Source: Cytophagales bacterium UBA2561 (GTDB taxonomy: Bacteria > Bacteroidota > Bacteroidia > Cytophagales > Thermoflexibacteraceae). From it: 21,058 nt of DNA. The position numbers and the translations under genes are program-made. Below are positions 5,949-13,260 of the stretch, one piece after another; the stretch's first letter is position 1, and each line of letters begins with the position of its first letter. The stretch covers positions 1 through 21,058 of the forward strand of contig DDLX01000019.1 of assembly GCA_002340355.1 (NCBI GenBank), read 5' to 3'. A model generated the notes under the pieces. That model had not been told where the DNA came from, searched no databases, and saw only the letters and a program-made list of their open reading frames with translations.

Positions 5949-6617
5949 TTATTCATAATAAGCAATTACTTCTTTAGATGATTTCCGTTGAAGGGCTGGC
6001 ACTTTCGGATTTTCAATGGGATAACCGACTGGAATTAATAAAAAAGGCTTTTCATTTTTAGGACGATCTAAGATTTTCATCAAAAAACTCATCGGACTTG
6101 GCGTATGAGTCAAAGCCACCAAGCCCGCATGATGAATCGCAGTTAGTAGAAATCCTGAAGCCAAACCAACCGATTCATTTACATAATAGTTATTTCGTTT
6201 TTTGCCTTCTTCCTGATCATAAATTCGACGACAAACCACAATCAACCAAGGAGCAATTTCTAAAAAAGGTTTACTTTCATTTGTTTCAAAAACCTCTAAA
6301 TCTTTGAGCCAATCTTCGGACATTCGTCCGTGATAATTTTCAAATTCTTCTTTTTCGGCTGCTTGTCGAATTTGTTTTTTGAGTTCGGGCGAAGAAATGG
6401 CACAGAATGTCCAAGGCTGTTTATGTGCGCCCGAAGGAGCAGAAGAAGCAGTCATCAAAATATTTTCAATAACCGATTTAGGAACAGGTCTATCCGAAAA
6501 TTCTCGAAGTGACCGCCTTTGATTCAGATACTTATAATAAACTTGACTACGTTCTAGCATTTCTTGTTCAGAGAAATGTTGTGCTTCAAAAGGAATAAAT
6601 TGAGAGGTATGTGACAT
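5949..6617 (-). CDS. Nitroreductase-family flavoprotein, iodotyrosine deiodinase-like
   Basis: 222 residues from the ATG at 6615-6617 (MSHTSQFIPFE); an in-frame TTG at 6624-6626 is less likely. It is an FMN-binding nitroreductase fold: NQRRSLREFSDRPVP (about 32-46) holds the FMN phosphate-binding Arg residues, SSAPSGAHKQPWTF follows, and THTPSPMSFL and RPKNEKPFLLIPVGYP are typical of the deiodinase-like branch. In human iodotyrosine deiodinase the substrate amino acid is held by Glu157, Tyr161 and Lys182. Here E91-x3-Y95 and K116 fall at the matching places. This supports action on halogenated tyrosine or a similar amino acid, not only on nitroaromatics. It stands alone and is transcribed towards the immunity operon with the family B hairpin between. 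Confidence 0.88.
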   Translation of the reverse strand: MSHTSQFIPFEAQHFSEQEMLERSQVYYKYLNQRRSLREFSDRPVPKSVIENILMTASSAPSGAHKQPWTFCAISSPELKKQIRQAAEKEEFENYHGRMSEDWLKDLEVFETNESKPFLEIAPWLIVVCRRIYDQEEGKKRNNYYVNESVGLASGFLLTAIHHAGLVALTHTPSPMSFLMKILDRPKNEKPFLLIPVGYPIENPKVPALQRKSSKEVIAYYE

Positions 6618-7021
6618 GTGATTCAATATTTTTATATGATACCATCTTGTTGTAAAATAGCCGCTGTGTTGTGGGTTTTATGTTCAAATCTTAAAATTAT
6701 TCAAAAAACAGAAAAAAATTTTGTGAAAGATAAGGGCTTTACAAAACTCATTCAATTTGTGAATGAATCTCAATTCAAATAGTGGAATTTATCTATCTTT
6801 AATAATAAATTAAAAGATAAAAACAATCTTATCTGTGAAAAATACAATTATAGAATTAGTGAGTATTAATTTCAGGCTGAGTTATAACGAAGTAATCCAT
6901 CAAAGTGATTAAATTCAATAGAAAATACTATTTCTATAGAAATAAGCATAGAAAAATCAATCTAAAATGTTTTGTTTTCGTATAATGCTTAGTTCTATTA
7001 TTAGAGTAAAGTAAGTATATA
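6618..7021. other. Intergenic region between divergent genes
   Basis: 404 bp, very AT-rich, between the divergent starts of the nitroreductase and the STAS-like gene. No coding frame of note. A small inverted repeat CATTCA-N5-TGAATG lies near 6748-6765. No convincing TAnnTTTG promoter was found for either gene, although both must be transcribed from here. Confidence 0.5.
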
Positions 7022-7429
7022 ATGATCAAACTAGTTGAAACTTCCTTTGCAGTACACTATATTAATGAAGAGCAAAGCTTACTGGAACAATGTTGGACAA
7101 ATCCTGACTCAAAGATGAACATTGAAGAATACAAGGTAGATATGCTCCATTATTTACAGATAGTCAAGAAATATCAGATAAGATTTGCACTGATTGATAC
7201 TCGGCAATTTGGTTTTACAATTTCTCCTGAAACCCAAGACTGGATAGATAAGACAATCGCTATCGAAGCGAATCAAATCGTCAAAAAAATTGCTTTTTTA
7301 TTGCCTCATGATTTGATAGAGCAGTTATCGATCGAGCAAACAATGGATGAGGAAGAAGGTACAAAATATAATGCTATTCAATATTTTGAAGATAAACAAA
7401 AAGCTATAAATTGGCTATTAAGTTCATAA
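7022..7429 (+). CDS. STAS/SpoIIAA-like domain protein
   Basis: A 135-residue cytosolic protein. The pattern MLHYLQIVKKYQIRFALIDT, then RQFGFTISPETQDWID, KKIAFLLPHDLIEQLSIEQ and a C-terminal AINWLLS resembles the SpoIIAA-like (STAS-type) single-domain proteins common in Cytophagales. In these a central strand ending in D is followed by an FxFxIxPExQxWI segment. The phosphorylatable Ser of a true anti-sigma antagonist cannot be placed with confidence. Such proteins may work with SpoIIE-type phosphatases like the one at 13428, but no adjacency supports that here. The CWC gene follows 100 bp later on the same strand. Confidence 0.6.
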   Translation: MIKLVETSFAVHYINEEQSLLEQCWTNPDSKMNIEEYKVDMLHYLQIVKKYQIRFALIDTRQFGFTISPETQDWIDKTIAIEANQIVKKIAFLLPHDLIEQLSIEQTMDEEEGTKYNAIQYFEDKQKAINWLLSS

Positions 7430-7532
7430 TAACCGAAAAAACACTATAAAATCTCTCAAAATGAACTTGTACCAAAAATTGTACAAAATGTTCACCTGTA
7501 TTATTGAAGGGAAACTTAAAGCTCATTAAATT

Positions 7533-7787
7533 ATAAAACACGAAGAAAAATATTGCCCAAGATGTCAAACTACTTTTGAATGTAAAGTAGGTTCCATATT
7601 GATTTGTCAATGTTCATCTGTAATATTGACAGATGAGGAACGCACTTACATTCAGTCCAAATACGAAGATTGCCTCTGTGCAAAATGTATGGAAGAACTA
7701 AAAACAGAGTGTCGTAATCAACACCTTCAGAATAAAATGAAACACATTTTGGGTATATTTTATAAACCTCAGAATAAAACAAGCTGA
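7533..7787 (+). CDS. Cysteine-rich CWC-type small protein, start codon abnormal
   Basis: The frame reads KHEEKYCPRCQTTFECKVG, then ILICQCSSVILTDEER, then DCLCAKCMEEL, a clear cysteine-rich CWC pattern (CPRC, C, CQC, CLCAKC), probably zinc-binding. An ATG (as in MKHEEKYCPRC) would be expected just before the first Cys pair, but the codon at 7533-7535 is ATA, the one before it is ATT, and a TAA stop lies at 7527-7529. The next possible start is an ATT or TTG inside the domain, then ATA/TTG-type codons near 7599, which would cut off CPRC. Either ATA/ATT is used, or the start was lost by a point mutation and the gene is dying. The stop codon is TGA at 7785-7787. Confidence 0.6.
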   Translation: MKHEEKYCPRCQTTFECKVGSILICQCSSVILTDEERTYIQSKYEDCLCAKCMEELKTECRNQHLQNKMKHILGIFYKPQNKTS

Positions 7788-7848
7788 AATACAACACATT
7801 TTTAAATAAACAACCTATCAAAATACGAAAGTAAAAAGCTATATTTAA

Positions 7849-8023
7849 GAAGTTGTTTAAATTTTAAATAAATCATTGATTATGATGTTTTTACATAAAT
7901 ATCCATAAAGTAGGGTTGGTAAGCTCTACTTTATGGACATCAACGATTTTGAGCAATGAAAGCTATTTTACTAAATAAAGTTTATTTCCTGAATATATTT
8001 TTCAAAAATTTTTAAACAACCTC
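7849..8023 (+). mobile_element. MITE-like element, copy 1
   Basis: A 175-bp non-coding element with terminal inverted repeats: GAAGTTGTTTAAA on the left, and GAGGTTGTTTAAA read inward from the right, 12 of 13 matching. The 3-bp direct repeat TAA flanks it (7846-7848, 8024-8026). A second, inverted copy lies at 11897-12065; 7944-7968 is identical to the reverse complement of 11952-11976. A TNA target duplication is known for some IS5-group insertion sequences, so it may be a MITE mobilised by such a transposase. It contains a family B palindrome. No transposase lies in the window. Confidence 0.7.
7902..7937. repeat. Family B palindrome nested in the MITE-like element
   Basis: TCCATAAAGTAG (7902-7913) pairs perfectly with 7926-7937 around a 12-nt loop. 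In the second copy of the element only the ACTTTATGGA arm remains recognisable (reverse strand near 11983-11992), so the palindrome is partly lost there. Confidence 0.65.
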
Positions 8024-8040
8024 TAAAGTATTTTCTAGAT

Positions 8041-8080
8041 GACCTATCAAATTTCCGAAGATTTGAAAGGTCTTTTTTTT
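8041..8080 (+). terminator. Family A palindrome with T tract
   Basis: GACCTATCAAAT (8041-8052) pairs with 8061-8072 with one mismatch and is followed by eight T (8073-8080). This is the only family A copy in the window with a full Rho-independent terminator form on the + strand. It lies 87 bp before the TonB receptor start and would insulate it from upstream reading. Confidence 0.7.
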
Positions 8081-8166
8081 GGGTAAAAACTAATTTTGCC
8101 TCATTTTCAACAATAACCATATTACATAATATTTAAATTTTTCCAAATTTTGTATAAGTAAACAAC

Positions 8167-10413
8167 ATGAATCAGAAACTTCGACTATTCATTTTTGTAT
8201 TGGGTACTTTTTTGTGTATCATTTCAAACTCTGCTTGGGCACATACTATCAAAGGACGAGTCACAGACGGACAAACAGGCGCACCACTGGTTGGGGCTTC
8301 GGTAATGATTTTGGGAACATCCGAAGGAACTACGACTAATGCCGCAGGTGTATTTGTCATTCATCGAGACGATGAAAAGTTAAAATTACACGTTTCATTT
8401 ATTGGATATGAAACCCTTGAAATTGAGGCACAAAATGATAAATTTATTGAAATTTCGCTCAAGCCCACGAATTTAGAATTGGGTGAAATTACCATAATGG
8501 CAAACCCTGAAAACCCACTTCAAACACTTTCACAAACCGATATTCATTTAAGACCAGCTCAGTCTTCACAAGAAATTTTGAAGGCAGTTTCGGGTTTGGT
8601 CATTGCTCAACACGCTGGAGGCGGAAAGGCAGAACAGATTTTTTTGCGAGGTTTCGATATTGATCATGGGACAGATATTCGGATTTCTGCAGATGGAATA
8701 CCTGTCAATATGGTGTCACACGCTCATGGTCAGGGATATGCCGATTTGCATTTTATCATTCCAGAACTAATTGATAATGTAGAATTTGAGAAAGGAACTT
8801 ATGAAGTCTCAGAGGGAAATTTGGCAACGGCTGGTTTTGTCCGATTTCACACCAAAAAAGCCTTAGATCAGAATTTTATTAAACTTGAAAGTGGAAAATT
8901 TAACACTTTGAGAACCGTAGCAGGAGTTGGTTTTTCGAGCCACGAACGCCGAGAAAACCTCTTTTTTGCTACCGAATTTATGAATTCAGAAGGATACGTT
9001 GAAAGTTCACAAAACTTTAATCGCCTTAATTTATTGGGTAAATACACTCGAATTATTGATGAAAAAAACTACGTAGAAGCTCAATTTTCGACCTTCCGAA
9101 GCCGTTGGGATGCTTCAGGACAAATTCCTGAGCGAGCCGTTCGCAGTGGACAAATTTCACGACTTGGCGCAATCGACGATACCGAAGGTGGAAACACAGG
9201 GCGCACCAATGCCAACCTAACATTTATCCGCAATTTGGAAAATGGTGCAACGCTCGAAAATCAACTCTTTTTCGTCAATTATGATTTTGAATTATATTCT
9301 AATTTTACTTTTTTCCTCGAAAATCCCGAGATGGGCGACCAAATTCGACAAAAAGAAAAACGGTCAATATATGGCTATCGAACTCGTTATCAAAATACTA
9401 AGGATTGGAAAAATAATATTTTACTCAAAACTGAAATTGGTGGAGATTGGCGAACAGATTATATTCAAAATAATGAATTATCTTCTACCCAAAATCGACA
9501 AACAACATTAGAGCGTTTGGCTTTTGGAGACGTACAAGAAACCAATGCAGGAATTTTTGCCAAAATTGGGATTGAAAAAGGTAAGTTTTCAGGAGATATT
9601 GGGCTTCGAGGTGATTATTTTCAGTTCGAATACGTGGATTTTTTGCAAACCAACTATCAAACGCTTTCCGAAAATCAATTGCTTCTCAGTCCAAAGATGA
9701 ATCTTAATTATGATTTTTCTCCTCAAATTCGAGCTTATTTCAAAACAGGCATGGGATTTCATTCGAATGATTCGCGGGTAGTAACCGCACAAACAGGAGA
9801 AAAAATATTGCCTCGTGCTTATGGATTTGACATTGGTGGAATTTTCAAACCTACCCAACGTTTACTGGTTCATTTGGCAGGATGGTATTTATTTTCAGAG
9901 CAAGAATTTGTTTATGTTGGTGATGCTGGAATTGTTGAACCAAGCGGAGAAAGCCAACGTTTAGGCATTGATTTATCGGCTCGATGGCAACTTTCAAAAG
10001 GTTTTTTTGCTGATTTTGATGTGAATTGGACACAGCCAAAAGCTCTTAATGAGCCTGAAGATGCTGATTTTATTCCTCTTGCCCCAACTTTGACGAGTTC
10101 AGGCGGATTTAGTTTTCAGTTAAAGAATGGACTGAATGGAAGTTTTCGGTATCGATATTTAGATGACCGACCCGCCAATGAAACTAATTCGATGGTAGCA
10201 GAAGGCTGGTTCTTAGCTGATTTAGTTTTGAATTATACCAAACCTCGTTATGAAATTGGTTTAACCATTGAGAATCTATTTGATACAGAATGGAAAGAAG
10301 CGCAGTTTGATACGGAATCTCGACTTGCAAATGAGACCGAATCCGTTTCTGAAATTCATTATACGCCAGGGACTCCTTTCTTTCCTAAAGCTCGATTAAC
10401 CTACTTCTTTTAA
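8167..10413 (+). CDS. TonB-dependent outer-membrane receptor with His-rich plug
   Basis: 748 residues. The signal peptide is cleaved after SAWA (residue 25). A carboxypeptidase-regulatory-like domain follows (about 26-100, IKGRVTDGQTGAPLVGASV), then the plug (about 120-230) and a 22-strand barrel ending LTYFF with the terminal aromatic. The plug has DIDHGTDIRISADGIPVNMV followed by SHAHGQGYADLHF, giving His at about 167, 185, 187 and 195. That cluster could bind a metal ion or metal complex before transport and is typical of one subgroup of these receptors. The substrate cannot be assigned from sequence. The nearby FutA-like lipoprotein suggests iron. The stop codon TAA forms the first three bases of the target duplication of the element at 10418, so insertion there left the protein end unchanged. 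Confidence 0.92.
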   Translation: MNQKLRLFIFVLGTFLCIISNSAWAHTIKGRVTDGQTGAPLVGASVMILGTSEGTTTNAAGVFVIHRDDEKLKLHVSFIGYETLEIEAQNDKFIEISLKPTNLELGEITIMANPENPLQTLSQTDIHLRPAQSSQEILKAVSGLVIAQHAGGGKAEQIFLRGFDIDHGTDIRISADGIPVNMVSHAHGQGYADLHFIIPELIDNVEFEKGTYEVSEGNLATAGFVRFHTKKALDQNFIKLESGKFNTLRTVAGVGFSSHERRENLFFATEFMNSEGYVESSQNFNRLNLLGKYTRIIDEKNYVEAQFSTFRSRWDASGQIPERAVRSGQISRLGAIDDTEGGNTGRTNANLTFIRNLENGATLENQLFFVNYDFELYSNFTFFLENPEMGDQIRQKEKRSIYGYRTRYQNTKDWKNNILLKTEIGGDWRTDYIQNNELSSTQNRQTTLERLAFGDVQETNAGIFAKIGIEKGKFSGDIGLRGDYFQFEYVDFLQTNYQTLSENQLLLSPKMNLNYDFSPQIRAYFKTGMGFHSNDSRVVTAQTGEKILPRAYGFDIGGIFKPTQRLLVHLAGWYLFSEQEFVYVGDAGIVEPSGESQRLGIDLSARWQLSKGFFADFDVNWTQPKALNEPEDADFIPLAPTLTSSGGFSFQLKNGLNGSFRYRYLDDRPANETNSMVAEGWFLADLVLNYTKPRYEIGLTIENLFDTEWKEAQFDTESRLANETESVSEIHYTPGTPFFPKARLTYFF

Positions 10414-10417
10414 TTAG

Positions 10418-10590
10418 TAATAGTTCGTAAATTTCTTGTTAATATAATTTTCTAAAAACATAACCTATTGATATTCAAATATTTCCATAGCGTAGGGTTT
10501 GCAAATCCTACTAATTCATTGAAAATCAATATATTAACTTTCAAAGAGTTTAAAAATCTTTGAGAGTTAGGCAAAACTTACGAACTATTG
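10418..10590 (+). mobile_element. Second type of MITE-like element, inserted at the receptor stop codon
   Basis: A 173-bp element with terminal inverted repeats TAATAGTTCGTAAATTT on the left and, read inward from the right, CAATAGTTCGTAAGTTT. It is flanked by the 7-bp direct repeat TAATTAG (10411-10417 and 10591-10597). Inside it are nested inverted repeats: ATTGATATTCAA (10467-10478) with 10519-10530, the family B core at 10492-10511, and AACTTTCAAAGA (10536-10547) with 10557-10568. It has no ORF. The termini differ from the element at 7849, so it belongs to another family. Confidence 0.7.
10484..10511. repeat. Family B palindrome core, partial
   Basis: TCCATAGC at 10484-10491 is followed by GTAGGGTTTGCAAATCCTAC (10492-10511), a 20-nt self-complementary core with one G-T pair. 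The right outer arm (expected GCTATGGA) is absent. It lies at the centre of the MITE-like element. Confidence 0.6.
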
Positions 10591-10855
10591 TAATTAGAGA
10601 AGTTATAATTTATTTATCTGTAATATAAATAGTTAAATATAATTTATAAAACTTAAATCCACTTTTTGAGTTAAAAATTTAAGAGAGTAATGTTTTATAA
10701 AGTTTCAATCTCAATAAAACATTACTCTAATAAATAGTCATTTAAAATTAGTTTATATTTGAGCTTTTATTTACCTTCCTGACTATTTTGAAAATAAAAA
10801 ATCTCAATATTTGTGATTGGTTAGTTATTTAATGCCGAATTGACTCAAAAATTTG
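10591..10855. other. AT-rich intergenic DNA with a perfect 15-bp hairpin
   Basis: AGAGTAATGTTTTAT (10684-10698) pairs perfectly with 10714-10728 around a 15-nt loop. A weaker CTTAAAT/ATTTAAG pair (about 10653-10683) precedes it. No T tract follows, so a simple terminator is unlikely. It could be another dispersed palindrome, an RNA structure in the UbiA leader or a protein-binding site. The rest shows nothing recognisable. Confidence 0.5.
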
Positions 10856-11740
10856 ATGAAAAACTCGACTTTACTCCATCTCCGTATTCCCTTTTCATTT
10901 TTCTTAATGCCTATTTTCTTCTTTGCTTTTAGTATTGTTGAAAATCCTGACATCGAACATGCCGTACTTGCTTTTGTAGCATTACATCTTTTTATTTATC
11001 CTGCCAGTAATGGGTTTAATTCATTTTATGACCAAGACGAAGGGAGCATTGGCGGACTTCGAAACCCACCACCTGTTAGCTCTGAGCTTTTGTTTATGTC
11101 GTTACTTTTTGATATTTCGGGAATTGTTGTAGGTTTTTTTGTAGGTTTAGAATTTACGATAGTACTATTCATATATGGACTAGTTTCGAAGGCGTATAGT
11201 CATCCTAAAATTCGATTAAAAAAATATCCAATCTTGGGACTTTTGTCTGTTTCGATTTTTCAAGGGGCTTTTGTTGTATGGTCAGTTTATCAGATAGTTG
11301 CTCGTCAAACAATTTCCCAATTAATGACAGATGAGAAAGCTATTTTTGCAGGCATTTTAGCTGTTATTTTATTGACAGGCTCGTATCCGATGACTCAAAT
11401 TTATCAACATCAAGAAGATGCCAAAAGAGGAGATAAAACCATCAGTCGACTGCTTGGTATCCGAGGAACATTTGTTTTTACGGCTGTTGTCTTTGGAATA
11501 GCCAATGTCGGTTTTGTCTGGTTTTTTTACCAATTTTATGACTTACGAGATGCCGTTTTATTTCAAATTGCTTTATTGCCTGTTTTGGTCTTCTTTTCTA
11601 AATGGGCTTGGCGGGTTTTTCATCATAAACAAAGAGCCGATTTCAGAAATACCATGCGGCTTAACTTCTTATCTGCACTATGTTTGAATGGATTTTTCTT
11701 GTTTTTTTGGCTGGATAAAAATGGTTTTTTAAATAACTAA
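10856..11740 (+). CDS. UbiA-type prenyltransferase superfamily membrane protein
   Basis: 294 residues from the ATG at 10856; the in-frame TTG three bases earlier is not needed. Eight or nine hydrophobic segments. The two Asp-rich motifs of UbiA enzymes are present in divergent form: N52-x2-N55-x3-D59-x-D61 (SNGFNSFYDQDEG) and a second motif at 183-194 (YQHQEDAKRGDK). The family transfers prenyl chains to aromatic acceptors in the membrane. The first motif differs from the NDxxDxxxD of MenA and UbiA, so quinone synthesis should not be assumed. No aromatic-precursor, polyketide or oxidoreductase gene is next to it. It lies between the TonB receptor and the FutA-like lipoprotein without an obvious link to either. 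Confidence 0.8.
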   Translation: MKNSTLLHLRIPFSFFLMPIFFFAFSIVENPDIEHAVLAFVALHLFIYPASNGFNSFYDQDEGSIGGLRNPPPVSSELLFMSLLFDISGIVVGFFVGLEFTIVLFIYGLVSKAYSHPKIRLKKYPILGLLSVSIFQGAFVVWSVYQIVARQTISQLMTDEKAIFAGILAVILLTGSYPMTQIYQHQEDAKRGDKTISRLLGIRGTFVFTAVVFGIANVGFVWFFYQFYDLRDAVLFQIALLPVLVFFSKWAWRVFHHKQRADFRNTMRLNFLSALCLNGFFLFFWLDKNGFLNN

Positions 11741-11849
11741 TTTCGATAAAAAATCAAGAATTTTAGCCTAAACTTTCAAAGAAAGTAGTTAAGCACATAA
11801 GAATCTAACAAAGAAAATACCCTCATTTTTAGTTCAATTTCAATATTTC

Positions 11850-11883
11850 AGACCTATCAAATTTTTGTGAACTTGATAGGTCT
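11850..11883. repeat. Family A palindrome (copy 4)
   Basis: AGACCTATCAA (11850-11860) pairs perfectly with 11873-11883. It lies just inside the MITE-like copy at 11897. The reverse complement of 11850-11896 aligns with 8024-8072, so the palindrome and the linker to the element were duplicated together or share a target preference. Confidence 0.7.
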
Positions 11884-11896
11884 AAAAAATAGCTTA

Positions 11897-12065
11897 GAGG
11901 TTGTTTAAAAATTTTTGAAAAATATTTTTAGGGAATAAACTTTATTTAATGAAATAGCTTTCATTGCTCAAAATCGCTGATTTCCATAAAGTTTGCAAGC
12001 ATTATTTTATATATTTGTATAAAAACCTGATAATCAATGTTTTATTTAAAAATTTAAACAACCTC
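11897..12065 (-). mobile_element. MITE-like element, copy 2 (inverted)
   Basis: A 169-bp element. The terminal inverted repeats are GAGGTTGTTTAAA at both ends when read inward, flanked by TTA (11894-11896 and 12066-12068). It aligns along its length with the reverse complement of 7849-8023, the main gap being the collapsed family B palindrome. It is placed between the UbiA gene and the 3' end of the lipoprotein gene and encodes nothing. Confidence 0.7.
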
Positions 12066-12073
12066 TTAAAGTA

Positions 12074-12093
12074 TTTTCCAATTTTTTGGAAAA
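12074..12093 (-). terminator. Hairpin directly after the lipoprotein stop codon
   Basis: TTTTCCAA (12074-12081) pairs with TTGGAAAA (12086-12093) around TTTT. It abuts the TAG stop of the reverse-strand gene at 12094. It has a short stem and no clear T tract, so it is a weak terminator candidate. Confidence 0.45.
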
Positions 12094-13149
12094 CTACTTC
12101 CAATTTACTTCCTGAAATATCTGCAATGCTACTTCATTTAGTTCTGCTAAATCATCAATACTTAGTTTTTGTGTTTTAAACTTCCCCCAACTTTTAAGTA
12201 ATGGATGCCATTCTGATTCTGGATTTACAGGATACTCAAAGTTTGCCTGTGCAAATTTCTCCTGAATAGATTTTGTGGATAAAAATTCAATAAACTTAAT
12301 TGCATTTTCCTTATGAGGAGCATACTTAGTTACTCCTGCCATACTCATATTGATATGTGCGCCTTCTTCGTCTTGATTCGGAAAAAAGACACCTAAGTTC
12401 TTGACTGAGGCTCGTTCTAAACTATCCTTAGATTCTGCCAAAAGTCCAATGTAATACGTATTTACAATTGCCACATCCGCAATGCCTTGTGCTAATGATT
12501 TGATTTGTTCACGGTCATTCCCCTTTGGCGTTCGTGCCATATTATCTACAATTCCTCTTGCCCACTCAGCAGCTTTTTCACGCCCATAAAGAGCAACAAA
12601 AGAAGCCATTAAGGCTTGATTATAGACATTTTTTGAAGAGCGGATTAAAACTTTATCTTCCCACTCTGGAGTAGTAAGAGCCTGATAAGTAGAAAGTTGT
12701 TGTCTCTGCACACGTTCTTCATTATATACTATAATTCGACCACGATAGGTTAAGCCATACCAATATCCTTCTTTATCTCGAAAGGTTTCAGGGATGTTTT
12801 TATTCAATGTTTCTGATTCAATGCTTTGTAAAAGTTGTTTCTTTTTGGCTTCGTACATTCCGTGTGCATCTACCGTCAAGACAACATCGGCTGGAGACTC
12901 TTCACCGCTTACTTCAAGGCGTTTTACAATCTGAGAAGCATCAGCAAAAAGTACATTGACTTGAATATTGGTTTTTTTTGTAAATTCAGCAAAAATTTCT
13001 TTATCAACAGGATAATGTCGGTGTGTATAAACATTAAGAACGGCTTCTTTTTCAGTAACTTGTTCAGGTGCCGAAGAGCATCCTCCTAACATATTAGAGC
13101 CAACCAAAGTAAAAATAAATAAGTAAATAAATCTTTGTATTAATTCCAT
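12094..13149 (-). CDS. Ferric-iron-binding ABC transporter lipoprotein (FutA/FbpA type)
   Basis: 351 residues from the ATG at 13147-13149. The longer frame begins with GTG at 13257 and would bury the signal peptide. A lipoprotein signal ends in LGGC, lipidated Cys 24. The mature part is a class of periplasmic Fe3+-binding protein. H45-Y46 (THRHYP), Y176 (NVYNQAL) and Y232-Y233 (NTYYIGL) are spaced exactly as the iron-binding His-Tyr, Tyr and Tyr-Tyr of Synechocystis FutA1 (His54, Tyr55, Tyr185, Tyr241, Tyr242, as I recall them). YGLTYRGRIIVYN is a further family motif. Iron binding is therefore likely. No permease or ATPase gene is next to it, so it must work with components elsewhere. It may receive iron brought in by the TonB receptor at 8167. 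Confidence 0.9.
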   Translation of the reverse strand: MELIQRFIYLFIFTLVGSNMLGGCSSAPEQVTEKEAVLNVYTHRHYPVDKEIFAEFTKKTNIQVNVLFADASQIVKRLEVSGEESPADVVLTVDAHGMYEAKKKQLLQSIESETLNKNIPETFRDKEGYWYGLTYRGRIIVYNEERVQRQQLSTYQALTTPEWEDKVLIRSSKNVYNQALMASFVALYGREKAAEWARGIVDNMARTPKGNDREQIKSLAQGIADVAIVNTYYIGLLAESKDSLERASVKNLGVFFPNQDEEGAHINMSMAGVTKYAPHKENAIKFIEFLSTKSIQEKFAQANFEYPVNPESEWHPLLKSWGKFKTQKLSIDDLAELNEVALQIFQEVNWK

Positions 13150-13207
13150 GAAAATGAGTATTTTTAGAATAAGTGAATATTTTATTTTTAACAAGTCTAA
13201 ATAAAAA

Positions 13208-13260
13208 TTGTGGCATATCCTAAAATTTTTTACTTTTGTGGGACAAACATTGCCCACAAA
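13208..13260 (+). promoter_or_regulatory. Promoter with overlapping operator-like palindrome, for the SpoIIE gene
   Basis: TTG (13208-13210), 20 nt, TACTTTTG (13231-13238) matches the Bacteroidota promoter. The inverted repeat TTTGTGGG (13235-13242) and CCCACAAA (13253-13260) overlaps the -7 box and the expected start near 13244. The transcript would have a leader of about 180 nt before the gene at 13428. The site also lies about 60-110 bp upstream of the divergent lipoprotein gene, so a bound regulator could affect both. Confidence 0.5.

Noticed and set aside
6618..6626. TTG start for the nitroreductase
   Set aside because: The ATG at 6617 gives the usual N-terminus MSH...FIPFE; the extra three residues are not needed.
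9242..9511. Second forward frame inside the TonB receptor
   Set aside because: It overlaps a strongly supported barrel domain and has no independent features.
10856..11740. Assignment of the UbiA protein as MenA (menaquinone synthesis)
   Set aside because: The first Asp motif is N-x2-N-x3-D-x-D, not the usual NDxxDxxxD, and no men genes are near.
11964..12179. Forward open frame of 71 codons
   Set aside because: It spans the MITE-like element and the 3' end of the antisense lipoprotein gene, with no protein-like features.
13150..13257. GTG start of the lipoprotein at 13257
   Set aside because: It would place 36 residues before a perfectly placed lipoprotein signal peptide.
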